Shown: positions 31,361 through 39,616 of the stretch, piece after piece | Layout: every line of letters begins with the position of its first letter | How positions within the stretch are numbered: the first letter of the stretch is position 1 | NCBI GenBank assembly: GCA_016213625.1 | Contig: JACQZZ010000106.1 | Location: 1 to 64,000 of the forward strand | Length of the DNA: 64,000 nt | Source: Actinomycetota bacterium | Lineage (GTDB): Bacteria; Actinomycetota; Acidimicrobiia; Acidimicrobiales; Ilumatobacteraceae | Direction of reading: 5' to 3' | Position numbers and translations under genes: made by a program | Notes under the pieces: model-generated | Database searches by the model: none | What the model saw: only the letters and a program-made list of their open reading frames with translations | What the model was told of the DNA's origin: nothing

Positions 31361-33625
31361 ATGGGGACCGAACACGACATCACCGACGACCAGACGCGCA
31401 CGGCGTTCCGCACCTGCCCGCTGTGCGAGGCGGGGTGCGGCCTGGAGATCACCGTCAAGGGCGATCGGGTCACGCGCATCCGTGGCGATCAGGCCGACGT
31501 GTTCAGCCACGGATTCCTGTGTCCCAAGGGCAGCACCCTGAAGCAGTTGCACGACGACCCCGACCGGTTGCGACGTCCGCTGGTGAAGCGCGACGGCGTG
31601 CACGTGGAGGCCGACTGGGACGAGGCGTGGGCCATCATCGCCGACCGCCTGCCGCAGATCATCGGCGAGCGCGGTCGCGAGTCGGTCGCCGTGTACCTCG
31701 GCAATCCGAGCGCCCACAACCTGGGAGCGCTGCTCTACAACCGCTCGTTGCTGCAGGCGTTGGGAACGCGCCGTCGATTCAGCGCCTCGACCGTGGATCA
31801 GATGCCGCGGCAGGTGGCGGCCGGCTACGTGTTCGGTTCACCGGTCACGGTGCCGGTGCCCGATCTGGACCACACCGACTATCTGGTGGTGATGGGCGCC
31901 AATCCGTACGCGTCGAACGGCAGCCTGTGCACCGCGCCCGACTTCCCTGGTCGGCTGGAGGCGATTCGTGCTCGCGGTGGCACGTTGGTGGTGGTCGACC
32001 CTCGTCGCAGTCGCACCGCCGAGGAGGCCGATCGATGGATCGCCATCCGGCCCGGCACCGACGCGTTGTTCCTGGCCGCGATGGCCACGGCAATGGCGGA
32101 GGAGGGATTGGTGCAGCTGGGCGACCACGCAGCGGCCCACGTGAGTGGTGTCGACGAGGTGGTCGCCGCGCTGGCGCCGTTCACGCCCGAGGTCGTGGCC
32201 TCCGCCACGGGGGTGTCCGCCGACGACATCCGCCGGGTGGCTCGCGAGTTGTGCGCCGCGCCGAGCGGCAGCGTGTACGGACGCATAGGAACCACCACCA
32301 CCGAGTTCGGCACCATCACGTCGTGGTTGATCGACGTGGTGAACACGTTCAGCGGCAACCTCGATCGGCGTGGCGGGGCGATGTTCCCCAAGCCGGTGGC
32401 GGGCAGCGGCAACACGCGTGGTCGCTCCGGCACGGGGAAGGGATTCAGCGTGGGACGCGGGCACACACAGGTGCGCCAGCTGCCCGAGGTGATGGGGGAG
32501 TACCCCGCGTCGGCGATGGCCGAGGAGATCACGGCTGCCGCCGATCCGGTGCGGGCGCTGATCACCGTGGCGGGCAACCCGGTCCTCAGTACGCCGAACA
32601 GCGATCAGCTCGACGCCGCGTTCGGGCAACTCGAGTTCATGGTGAGTGTCGACATCTATCTCAACGAGACCACCAAGCACGCCGACGTCATCCTGCCTCC
32701 GCCGTCGCAACTGCAGCGTGGTCACTACGACCTCGCGCTGCTCGGGTTCGCGGTGCGCAACGTGGCCAACTACAGCGAGCCCGTCCTGCCCATCGACGAG
32801 GGCGCCCCCGACGAGTGGGAGATCCTGGCGAAGCTCGGTCTCATCGCCGCCGGGCTCGGCCCCGACGCGGATCCGGCGGTGGCCGACGATCTGGGGCTCG
32901 CCGGCATGGTGCAGCAGAGCGTCGGTGATCCGGGATCGCCCATCCACGGGCGCGCCGCCGAGGAGATCCTCGCCGAACTGGGCACGCAGGCCGGGCCCGA
33001 GCGCATGCTCGACTTCATGCTCCAGACCGGGCCCTACGGTGCAGGATTCGGGGCGAACCCGGGCGGTGCCAGCGTGGCCCTGTTGAAGGCCAACCCGCAT
33101 GGGGTGGATTACGGGCCCTTGCAGCCCCGGCTGCCCGAGGTGCTGCGCACGCCCTCGGGCACGGTGGAACTGGCGCATCCCGTGTTGCTGGGCGACCTCG
33201 CCCGGTTGGCCGCGGCGATCGATCGCTTCGCCGAGCAGCCGTTGGTGCTGGTCGGCCGGCGCCATCTGCGCAGCAACAACTCGTGGATGCACAACATCGA
33301 GGTGCTCGTGAAGGGCAAGCCCCGCTGCACCCTGCACGTGCACCCCGACGATGCCCACCGCCTGGGGTTGGCCGACGGGGGAGTGGCGCGCATCACCAGC
33401 CGCGTCGGCACGGTGGATGCCCCGGTGGAGGTGACCGACGAAGTGCGTCCCGGCGTGGTGAGCCTGCCCCACGGGTGGGGGCACGACCAGCCCGGCACGC
33501 GCATGCGGGTGGCCGCCGAACGGGCGGGCGTGAACAGCAACGTGCTCGCCGATCACGAGGCGTTGGATCCGCTGAGCGGCACGTCCGTCCTGAACGGCAT
33601 TCCGGTGGACATTTCGCCCGTCTGA
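31361..33625 (+). CDS. molybdopterin-dependent oxidoreductase, formate dehydrogenase alpha-like
   Basis: A 754-residue member of the DMSO reductase superfamily. The N-terminal 4Fe-4S site is Cys19, Cys22, Cys26, Cys54 (CPLCEAGCGLEI, LCPKGS). MGD-binding regions include VYLGNPSAHN, VVVDPRRSRTAEEADRWIAIRPGTDALFLAAM and VAGNPVLSTPN, and the C-terminal domain has LPHGWGHDQPGTR. No electron-transfer or membrane-anchor subunit is adjacent, so it may be a single-subunit cytoplasmic enzyme. No Tat signal is visible. The substrate is unknown; the formate dehydrogenase name reflects overall resemblance only. Confidence 0.85.
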   Translation: MGTEHDITDDQTRTAFRTCPLCEAGCGLEITVKGDRVTRIRGDQADVFSHGFLCPKGSTLKQLHDDPDRLRRPLVKRDGVHVEADWDEAWAIIADRLPQIIGERGRESVAVYLGNPSAHNLGALLYNRSLLQALGTRRRFSASTVDQMPRQVAAGYVFGSPVTVPVPDLDHTDYLVVMGANPYASNGSLCTAPDFPGRLEAIRARGGTLVVVDPRRSRTAEEADRWIAIRPGTDALFLAAMATAMAEEGLVQLGDHAAAHVSGVDEVVAALAPFTPEVVASATGVSADDIRRVARELCAAPSGSVYGRIGTTTTEFGTITSWLIDVVNTFSGNLDRRGGAMFPKPVAGSGNTRGRSGTGKGFSVGRGHTQVRQLPEVMGEYPASAMAEEITAAADPVRALITVAGNPVLSTPNSDQLDAAFGQLEFMVSVDIYLNETTKHADVILPPPSQLQRGHYDLALLGFAVRNVANYSEPVLPIDEGAPDEWEILAKLGLIAAGLGPDADPAVADDLGLAGMVQQSVGDPGSPIHGRAAEEILAELGTQAGPERMLDFMLQTGPYGAGFGANPGGASVALLKANPHGVDYGPLQPRLPEVLRTPSGTVELAHPVLLGDLARLAAAIDRFAEQPLVLVGRRHLRSNNSWMHNIEVLVKGKPRCTLHVHPDDAHRLGLADGGVARITSRVGTVDAPVEVTDEVRPGVVSLPHGWGHDQPGTRMRVAAERAGVNSNVLADHEALDPLSGTSVLNGIPVDISPV

Positions 33626-33647
33626 GGGCCGAATCGGGCGTCCAGCC

Positions 33648-33682
33648 TGTGGAAAAGTGGATAACCCCTGCGTTGTTCCACA
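33648..33682. promoter_or_regulatory. DnaA-box-like cluster
   Basis: TGTGGAAAA (33648-33656) and AGTGGATAA (33656-33664) each match TGTGGATAA at 8 of 9 positions, and TTCCACA (33676-33682) is the inverted partner of TGTGGAA. DnaA is known to control nrdAB in E. coli, which makes the site plausible upstream of a ribonucleotide reductase gene. Confidence 0.35.
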
Positions 33683-33800
33683 CCACTCACGGGTTGTTCA
33701 ACCGCCGTCCACCGTCCGTCCACACCGTTTCCCGGGGTAATTCACACCCTTGTACCCCTTCCTCCCCACAGGGCAGCACCCGTAAGGTGGATCCGTCAAC

Positions 33801-33924
33801 TGGCAACGGTGCGAGGACGCGGATGGACTGCGAGTGGTCATGAACGAGGTCGATCCGGCCGAGGGAAGCCCGCTCGTTGTGGGGGCGAGGACTCCAGGAA
33901 CCTGCGTGCTCGCACCGTTTGCCA
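33801..33924 (+). ncRNA. structured RNA candidate in the nrdJ leader
   Basis: The 5' segment 33801-33822 (TGGCAACGGTGCGAG...) pairs with 33902-33924 (...CTCGCACCGTTTGCCA) in a stem of about 21 pairs with one bulge and one mismatch. Inside are a 6-bp stem AACGAG/CTCGTT (33843-33848 with 33873-33878) and a smaller GGC/GCC hairpin, separated by a large internal loop rich in purines. A TAAGGT hexamer (33783-33788) would start transcription just before the 5' strand. It could be a leader riboswitch or an independent small RNA. I do not see the cobalamin riboswitch core. Confidence 0.5.
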
Positions 33925-33929
33925 CGTGT

Positions 33930-33958
33930 GGCCAGGAACTTCGCGAGAAGACCTGGTT
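33930..33958 (+). ncRNA. GNRA-capped hairpin after the long-stem RNA
   Basis: GGCCAGG pairs with CCTGGTT (two G-U), then a 2x1 internal loop, then CTTC/GAAG closed by the tetraloop GCGA. Its 5' strand can compete with the 3' strand of the long stem through the palindrome GCCACGTGTGGC (33921-33932), so the two folds may be alternatives. Confidence 0.5.
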
Positions 33959-33963
33959 GGTCA

Positions 33964-33993
33964 TTGACACGGGTGTAACTACAGTGCTGTAAT
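33964..33993 (+). promoter_or_regulatory. nrdJ proximal promoter with dyad
   Basis: TTGACA (33964-33969) and TGTAAT (33988-33993) are 18 bp apart, the best sigma-A match in the window. The dyad TACAG-TG-CTGTA (33980-33991) overlaps the -10 element and could be an operator. A leader of about 160 nt would result. Confidence 0.65.
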
Positions 33994-34038
33994 CCTTCAA
34001 CCCCTTGTGGTCGGCGGGTTCAACGGGGACCTCCGTAC

Positions 34039-34053
34039 ACCACATGTTGTGGT
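34039..34053. promoter_or_regulatory. dyad in the nrdJ leader, possible NrdR box
   Basis: ACCACA-TGT-TGTGGT is an inverted repeat; extended to ACACCACATGTTGTGG it agrees with the NrdR consensus aCaCwAtATaTwGtgt at about 12 of 16 positions. NrdR boxes usually come in pairs; I see no convincing second one at the usual spacing. Confidence 0.35.
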
Positions 34054-34162
34054 TCCTCCACTGGTTCTCCCGGTGACCGTTTCGACGGCCACCACTGAAA
34101 TGTTCACCCCCGACCGGGCGTTGCAGCCGTCACGGTCGGTCTTCTCTCCAAGGAGCACGCAC

Positions 34163-37027
34163 ATGTCACTGGCGCCTGATCGTCTCGCCATCGGAATCCA
34201 CCGGCACTTCACGACGCCGGGCGTGCACCCGTACGACGAGGTGGTGTGGGAGCGCCGCGACGCGCGCATCAGCAACTGGAAGGACGGCACGGTCGCGTTC
34301 GAGCAGCTCGATGTCGAGTTCCCCACCACGTGGTCGCTGAACTCCACCAACATCGTCGCCCAGAAGTACTTCCGTGGCACCCTCGGCACGCCCGAGCGTG
34401 AGACGTCGCTGCGCCAGGTGATCGACCGCGTGGCCGACACCATCACCACGTGGGGCATCGAGGGCGGCTACTTCGCCGACGATGCCGAGGCCGAGGCCTT
34501 CCGCGAGGAGATGAAGTTCATCCTCGTCACCCAGCGGGCAGCGTTCAACAGCCCGGTGTGGTTCAACATCGGCGTGAAGGGCGTGCCCCAGCAGGCCAGC
34601 GCCTGCTTCATCCTCTCGGTCGACGACAAGATGAGCTCCATCCTCAACTGGTACCGCGAGGAAGGTGTCATCTTCAAGGGCGGCTCCGGTGCCGGCGTCA
34701 ACCTGTCGAAGATCCGCTCCAGCTACGAGATGCTCAACGGCGGCGGCACGGCCAGCGGCCCGGTCAGCTTCATGCGCGGCGCCGATGCGTCGGCCGGCAC
34801 CATCAAGAGCGGCGGCAAGACCCGTCGTGCGGCGAAGATGGTCATCCTCAACGTCGACCACCCCGACGTGCAGGAGTTCGTGTGGTGCAAGGCCAAGGAG
34901 GAGAAGAAGGCTCGCGTGCTGCGCGACGCCGGCTTCGACATGGACCTCGACGGCAGCGACTCGTTCAGCATCCAGTACCAGAACGCCAACAACTCGGTGC
35001 GCATCACCGACGACTTCATGCAGGCCGTCATCGACGACGCCGACTGGGATCTGAAGGCCGTCACCGATGGTTCGGTCGTCCGCACCGTCAAGGCTCGCGA
35101 CCTGTGGCGCGACATCGCCACCGCCTCGTGGGAGTGCGCCGACCCGGGCCTGCAGTTCGACACCACCATCAACAAGTGGCACACCGCGCACAACACGGGC
35201 CGCATCAACGGCTCGAACCCGTGCAGCGAGTACATGCACCTCGACAACTCGGCCTGCAACCTGGCCAGCATCAACCTGCTGAAGTACCTCGACGAGAACG
35301 GCGACTTCGACGTCGCCAGCTACATGCACACCATCGAGGTCATCTTCACCGCCCAGGAGATCCTGGTCGGCCGGGCCGATTACCCCACCGAGCCCATCGG
35401 CGACACCAGCCGCAAGTTCCGCCAGCTGGGCATCGGCTACGCCAACCTCGGCGCCACGCTCATGGCGCTGGGCCTGCCGTACGACTCGTACCAGGGTCGT
35501 GCGTGGGCCGCTGCGCTCACGTCGCTGATGACCGGCCACGCCTACGCCACCAGCGCCCGCACCGCCTCGCGCATGGGGCCGTTCTCCGGCTTCGCCGACA
35601 ACGAGGTGCACATGCTCAACGTGCTGCGCATGCACCGCGACGCCCACGACCAGATCATCGACACCAACGTGGTACCGGCCGAACTGGTCGAGGCCGGTCG
35701 TCAGGCATGGGAAGCAGCCGTGCGCGACGGCGAGGAGCACGGCGTGCGCAACAGCCAGGCCAGCGTGCTCGCTCCCACCGGCACCATCGGCCTGATGATG
35801 GACTGCGACACCACCGGCATCGAGCCCGACCTCGGTCTGGTGAAGATGAAGAAGCTGGTCGGCGGTGGCACGATGACCATCGTCAACCAGACCATCCCGC
35901 GTGCGCTGCGCAAGCTCGGGTACACCGCCGAGCAGATCGACGACATCGTCGCCTACATCGACACCGAGAAGAGCATCCTCGGGGCACCGCACCTCACCGC
36001 CGACCACGTGGCCGTGTTCGCCTGCTCGATGGGCGACAACACCATCCACTACGAGGGTCACGTGCGGATGATGGGTGCGGTGCAGCCGTTCATCTCGGGC
36101 GCCATCTCCAAGACGGTGAACATGCCCGAAGAGGCCACCATCGAAGACATCGAGGCCCTGCACCAGCTGAGCTGGGAGCTCGGTCTGAAGGCCGTCGCCA
36201 TCTACCGCGACAACTGCAAGGTGGCCCAGCCGCTGAGCACCGCCAAGAAGGACGGCGCCGAGGAGCCCGAGGCCGCCGAGGCCGCCACCCTGGTGGTCGA
36301 GCGCATCGTCGAGAAGATCGTGCACCAGCCCATCCGCCAGAAGCTGCCCCGCAGTCGTCGTGGCCGCACGTTCGAGTTCCGGGTGGCCGACTGCAAGGGT
36401 TTCGCCACCATCGGCGAGTACGCCAACGGTCAGCCCGGCGAGATCTTCCTCACCGTGTCGAAGCAGGGTTCCACGCTCAGCGGCATCATGGACGCCTTCG
36501 CCAAGAGCATCAGCTACGGCCTGCAGTACGGCGTGCCGCTGCGTGCGTTCGTCGAGGCGTTCACCAACATGCGCTTCGAGCCGGCCGGCATGACCGACGA
36601 CCCGGACATCCGCTTCGCCTCGTCCATCATGGACTACCTGTTCCGTCGCCTCGCCCTCGAGTACTTGACCTACGACGAGCGCGCCGAGATGGGCATCTTC
36701 TCCATCGACGAGCGCCTGCAGCCCACGCTCCCGGGCGTGGAGGAGAGCGTGATGGAGACTCGTACCGGCACCGAGATGGCGTCGGACCCGAAGACCATCC
36801 CGTCGGCCGAAGAACTCGTGCAGCAGCTCGAGCTGGGTACCGCCCCGCCCGCGCCGAACAACGACATCACCAACCCTTCGGGTGTCGTGCGGGCCACGGA
36901 GATCACGCCGAAGCCGGCGGCCCGCCACAGCGATGCACCCATGTGCATGCAGTGCGGTGTGCAGATGAACCGCGCCGGCTCCTGCCACGCCTGCCCCAGC
37001 TGCGGCAGCACCAGCGGCTGCAGCTGA
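34163..37027 (+). CDS. nrdJ: adenosylcobalamin-dependent (class II) ribonucleotide reductase
   Basis: A 954-residue class II reductase, the usual actinobacterial length. It has FNSPVWFNIGV, ASACFILSVDDKMSS with Cys148 of the redox pair, GGSGAGVNLSKIRSS, the catalytic Cys354/Glu356 motif NPCSEYMHLDNSACNLASINL, LAPTGTIGLMMDCDTTGIEP, and a C-terminal cysteine cluster MQCGVQM...CHACPSCGSTSGCS. It reduces ribonucleotides using B12, without oxygen need. Start ATG 34163 is set by AAGGAG at 34150-34155, seven bases upstream; the longer in-frame extension to 34007 has no such support. nrdR is in the same window. Confidence 0.97.
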   Translation: MSLAPDRLAIGIHRHFTTPGVHPYDEVVWERRDARISNWKDGTVAFEQLDVEFPTTWSLNSTNIVAQKYFRGTLGTPERETSLRQVIDRVADTITTWGIEGGYFADDAEAEAFREEMKFILVTQRAAFNSPVWFNIGVKGVPQQASACFILSVDDKMSSILNWYREEGVIFKGGSGAGVNLSKIRSSYEMLNGGGTASGPVSFMRGADASAGTIKSGGKTRRAAKMVILNVDHPDVQEFVWCKAKEEKKARVLRDAGFDMDLDGSDSFSIQYQNANNSVRITDDFMQAVIDDADWDLKAVTDGSVVRTVKARDLWRDIATASWECADPGLQFDTTINKWHTAHNTGRINGSNPCSEYMHLDNSACNLASINLLKYLDENGDFDVASYMHTIEVIFTAQEILVGRADYPTEPIGDTSRKFRQLGIGYANLGATLMALGLPYDSYQGRAWAAALTSLMTGHAYATSARTASRMGPFSGFADNEVHMLNVLRMHRDAHDQIIDTNVVPAELVEAGRQAWEAAVRDGEEHGVRNSQASVLAPTGTIGLMMDCDTTGIEPDLGLVKMKKLVGGGTMTIVNQTIPRALRKLGYTAEQIDDIVAYIDTEKSILGAPHLTADHVAVFACSMGDNTIHYEGHVRMMGAVQPFISGAISKTVNMPEEATIEDIEALHQLSWELGLKAVAIYRDNCKVAQPLSTAKKDGAEEPEAAEAATLVVERIVEKIVHQPIRQKLPRSRRGRTFEFRVADCKGFATIGEYANGQPGEIFLTVSKQGSTLSGIMDAFAKSISYGLQYGVPLRAFVEAFTNMRFEPAGMTDDPDIRFASSIMDYLFRRLALEYLTYDERAEMGIFSIDERLQPTLPGVEESVMETRTGTEMASDPKTIPSAEELVQQLELGTAPPAPNNDITNPSGVVRATEITPKPAARHSDAPMCMQCGVQMNRAGSCHACPSCGSTSGCS

Positions 37028-37049
37028 CACCACACCCGTACCGACCCTG

Positions 37050-37065
37050 AGAGCGCGGCCGCTCT
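37050..37065. terminator. short hairpin after nrdJ
   Basis: AGAGCG-CGGC-CGCTCT, a perfect 6-bp stem with a 4-base loop, 23 bp after the nrdJ stop. No U-run follows, so termination is only possible. Its last base is also the first base of the -10 hexamer TACGAT (37065-37070) of the next gene. Confidence 0.35.
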
Positions 37066-37077
37066 ACGATCTGACGC

Positions 37078-38682
37078 GTGACGGACGCCGGATTCGCCGA
37101 CGACGCCGCGGCGATGGAGTCCGCGGCCGCGCTCGCCTACTTCGTCGCGGACTACGGCGCGGCGCGGACGCATCTCGAAGCGGCGTACCGCCTGCGTCGC
37201 GACGCGGGCGACCTGGTGTCCGCGGCCCACATGGCGATGCAGCTTGCCGAGATGCACTCCAGCGTGTTCGGCAATGCGGCCGCCGCGAACGGCTGGTTGG
37301 CCCGAGCCGAACGGCTGCTCGAGCCGCTCGGCGACGTCGTCGAGCGGGGTTACCTGGAGCTGGCGATCATGGCCTGCGATCGGACGGATGCGGCGGATCT
37401 GGCTGCCAGCGCCGCCCGCGCGCTCGAGATCGCGCGACGCTTCGCCGATCCGGACCTCGAGATCCGCGCGCTGGCCGACGGCGGTCTGGGGCTCGTGTCG
37501 CAAGGACACCTCCGCGAGGGGTTTGCGTTGCTCGACGAGGCACTCGCCGCGCTCACCGTGGGCGAGTGCCGTCGCGTGGACACCGCCGCGAAGAGCATGT
37601 GCTCGCTGCTCACCTCGTGCGACCGCGCCGGTGACCTCCGTCGTGCCGACGAGTGGAGCCGCCTGGTAGAGGCGTCGATGCTGCCGCACCAGGGCCCGGC
37701 CGTGCTGGCCGAGCACTGCCGCATCGTGCAGTCGGGCATCCTCGCCGCGACCGGTCGGTGGGACGAGGCCGAGGCGTCGCTGACGGCGGTGCTGGCGTCG
37801 ATGGCCTCGTCGGCCCCGCATCGCATCGAGACGATGGCCCGCCTGGCCGAGCTGTCCCTCGCTCGCGGCCATGTCGAGGACGCCGAGCGGCTGATCGCGC
37901 CGCACCAGGACGCTGTGGCGATGTGCGCCCCGCTCGCGCGGCTCCACCTCGTGCGTGGCGACGCCGACGACGCCGTCGCGGTGGCCGAACTGGGACTCCG
38001 TACGCTCGTGGCCGATCGGCTCCGTGGGGCGCCGCTCCTCGAGATCGTGGTGCGAGCGCACGTCGTCCGAGGCGACCTGGACGCCGCCGGGCGAGCTGCA
38101 GAGCGGCTCGTGGAGTTGGCCGGCGTCGCCGAGTCGGCAGCGTTGGACGCGGCCTGTGCGCTGGGGCGCGTGGCCGCGGCTCGCGGCGCGACGTCGACGG
38201 CGATCCACCAGCTGACTGCGGCGGCAGAGGGCTTCGACGCGACCGGGCACTTCGTGCAGGCCGGCGTGGCGCGGCTCGAGCTGGCGCAGGCGTTCGTCGA
38301 CGCCGGCGACACGGCGAGCGCGGCAGCCGAAGCGCGAGCGGCGATGGCCGTGTTCGAACGGCTCGGGGCCACGCCGCTGGTGAACCGTGCCGCCCAGATG
38401 CTGCGCCCACTCGGTGCCCGGGTCCGCAGCAGGATCGACGCCGGTGCAGCGGTCGCCGGGCTCACCACACGTGAGGCCGAGGTGCTGGACCTTGTTCGGC
38501 AGGGGCTCACCAATCCCGAGATCGGTCGCCGACTGTTCATCTCGGCGAAGACTGCAGAGCACCACGTCGGTCGGGTGCTCACCAAGCTCGGCGTGCGGAC
38601 CCGCACCGAGGCCGCTGCGCTGGCGGCTGCCGCCCGTGCCGGTGCCGATCGCGTGGGCGGCGACCCGGATCGCACGGAATAG
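37078..38682 (+). CDS. LuxR-family regulator with TPR-like repeats
   Basis: A 534-residue protein: about 430 residues of alpha-helical, Ala/Leu/Arg-rich repeats of tetratricopeptide type (for example GDLDAAGRAAERLVELAG), then a C-terminal LuxR helix-turn-helix LTTREAEVLDLVRQGLTNPEIGRRLFISAKTAEHHV region at about residues 458-520. It lacks the N-terminal STAND ATPase of MalT-type regulators, so it resembles only their C-terminal half. GTG 37078 is 8 bp after TACGAT (leaderless). The metallo-beta-lactamase gene 99 bp downstream is a candidate target, by position only. Confidence 0.82.
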   Translation: MTDAGFADDAAAMESAAALAYFVADYGAARTHLEAAYRLRRDAGDLVSAAHMAMQLAEMHSSVFGNAAAANGWLARAERLLEPLGDVVERGYLELAIMACDRTDAADLAASAARALEIARRFADPDLEIRALADGGLGLVSQGHLREGFALLDEALAALTVGECRRVDTAAKSMCSLLTSCDRAGDLRRADEWSRLVEASMLPHQGPAVLAEHCRIVQSGILAATGRWDEAEASLTAVLASMASSAPHRIETMARLAELSLARGHVEDAERLIAPHQDAVAMCAPLARLHLVRGDADDAVAVAELGLRTLVADRLRGAPLLEIVVRAHVVRGDLDAAGRAAERLVELAGVAESAALDAACALGRVAAARGATSTAIHQLTAAAEGFDATGHFVQAGVARLELAQAFVDAGDTASAAAEARAAMAVFERLGATPLVNRAAQMLRPLGARVRSRIDAGAAVAGLTTREAEVLDLVRQGLTNPEIGRRLFISAKTAEHHVGRVLTKLGVRTRTEAAALAAAARAGADRVGGDPDRTE

Positions 38683-38781
38683 GGGTGCCGAAGGGGCAAC
38701 CCCCCGATGCGGCGACCGGCCGGAACGTGGATCCTGGGCACTGACGGCACCCGGCCGTCGTCCGTCCTGAGGAGACCCGAC

Positions 38782-39510
38782 ATGTTCACGACCACGATCG
38801 ACGAGGTTGCCCCCGACATCTTCCGCCTGTCCACGTACATCCCCGACGTCGGGCCGAGCGGTCTGGCCTTCAACCAGTTCCTGATCCGCGATGCCGAGCC
38901 GATGCTCTTCCACACGGGCATGCGTCAACTGTTCCCGTTGGTCGCCGACGCCGTGGCGTCGCTCATCGCACTGAGTGATCTCCGGTGGATCTCGTTCAGC
39001 CACGTCGAGGCCGACGAGTGCGGATCGATGAACCAGTTCCTCGCCGCATCGCCGCGTGCGCAGGTGGTGCACGGCGGATTGGCATGCATGGTGTCGCTCA
39101 ACGACCTGGCCGATCGACCGCCGCACGTCATCGGCGAGGACGCGCTGGACATCGGCTCAAAGCGCATGCGCTTCCTGCCCACACCCCACGTCCCTCACAA
39201 CTGGGAGAGCGGGCTGTGGATCGAGGAGACGACGTCGACGTTGTTCGCCGGCGACCTCTTCACCGCCGGAGGCGACCTGCCGGCGGTCACCGACGACGAC
39301 ATCGTCGAAGCGGCCCTGATCGCTGAGGACGTGTTCCACAGCACCTCGATGGGTCCCGACCTCCTGCCCACACTCGAGCGGCTCGCATCGCTGGAACCGA
39401 CGACGATGGCACTGATGCACGGGTCGTCGTTCCACGGTGATGGGGCCGGCCAGCTGCGCGAGTTGGCCGCTGCGTACGCGGCGCGATCGGGTGGGCTGGC
39501 GCTCCACTGA
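38782..39510 (+). CDS. metallo-beta-lactamase-fold protein, flavodiiron (ODP) type
   Basis: A 242-residue single-domain protein. The metal site reads SHVEADECGS (His74, Glu76, Asp78), the H-x-E-x-D form of the oxygen-binding di-iron proteins, not the HxHxDH of hydrolases. Further ligands are likely in TPHVPHNWES, FAGDLF and LMHGSSFHG. It has no flavodoxin domain, so it would need a separate electron donor or act as a sensor. GAGGAG (38769-38774) lies seven bases before the ATG. The gene follows a LuxR regulator and precedes a sigma factor. Confidence 0.82.
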   Translation: MFTTTIDEVAPDIFRLSTYIPDVGPSGLAFNQFLIRDAEPMLFHTGMRQLFPLVADAVASLIALSDLRWISFSHVEADECGSMNQFLAASPRAQVVHGGLACMVSLNDLADRPPHVIGEDALDIGSKRMRFLPTPHVPHNWESGLWIEETTSTLFAGDLFTAGGDLPAVTDDDIVEAALIAEDVFHSTSMGPDLLPTLERLASLEPTTMALMHGSSFHGDGAGQLRELAAAYAARSGGLALH

Positions 39511-39616
39511 CTCCGTCGGCCCGTGCATCGGCGTCGGCTCGTTCGTTGTGCGCGAAAATCTCGCACTGACGCGACGGGAAGTCGCGGGCGGCTCCGTCGA
39601 GATGGGTGTGGACGGT

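Larger units (their letters stand above)
33626..34162 (+). other. 537-bp regulatory intergenic region upstream of nrdJ
   Basis: The only gene-free stretch longer than 300 bp. In order it holds DnaA-box-like 9-mers (33648-33682), a possible -10 TAAGGT (33783-33788), a long-stem RNA fold (33801-33924), a GNRA-capped hairpin (33930-33958), a strong sigma-A promoter (33964-33993), a dyad (34039-34053) and the nrdJ ribosome site. I find no convincing protein frame in it. Confidence 0.8.

Noticed and set aside
33781..33930. Cobalamin riboswitch upstream of nrdJ
   Set aside because: A CCAGGAACCTGC stretch recalls the B12 box, but the GGGAA...GGTG core and the rest of the conserved set are missing, and the segment is better explained by the long stem. 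A B12-repressed switch would also make little sense before a B12-dependent enzyme.
34007..34162. 52-residue N-terminal extension of NrdJ
   Set aside because: The internal ATG 34163 has AAGGAG at good spacing and gives the family N terminus, whereas the extension contains the promoter-proximal dyad.
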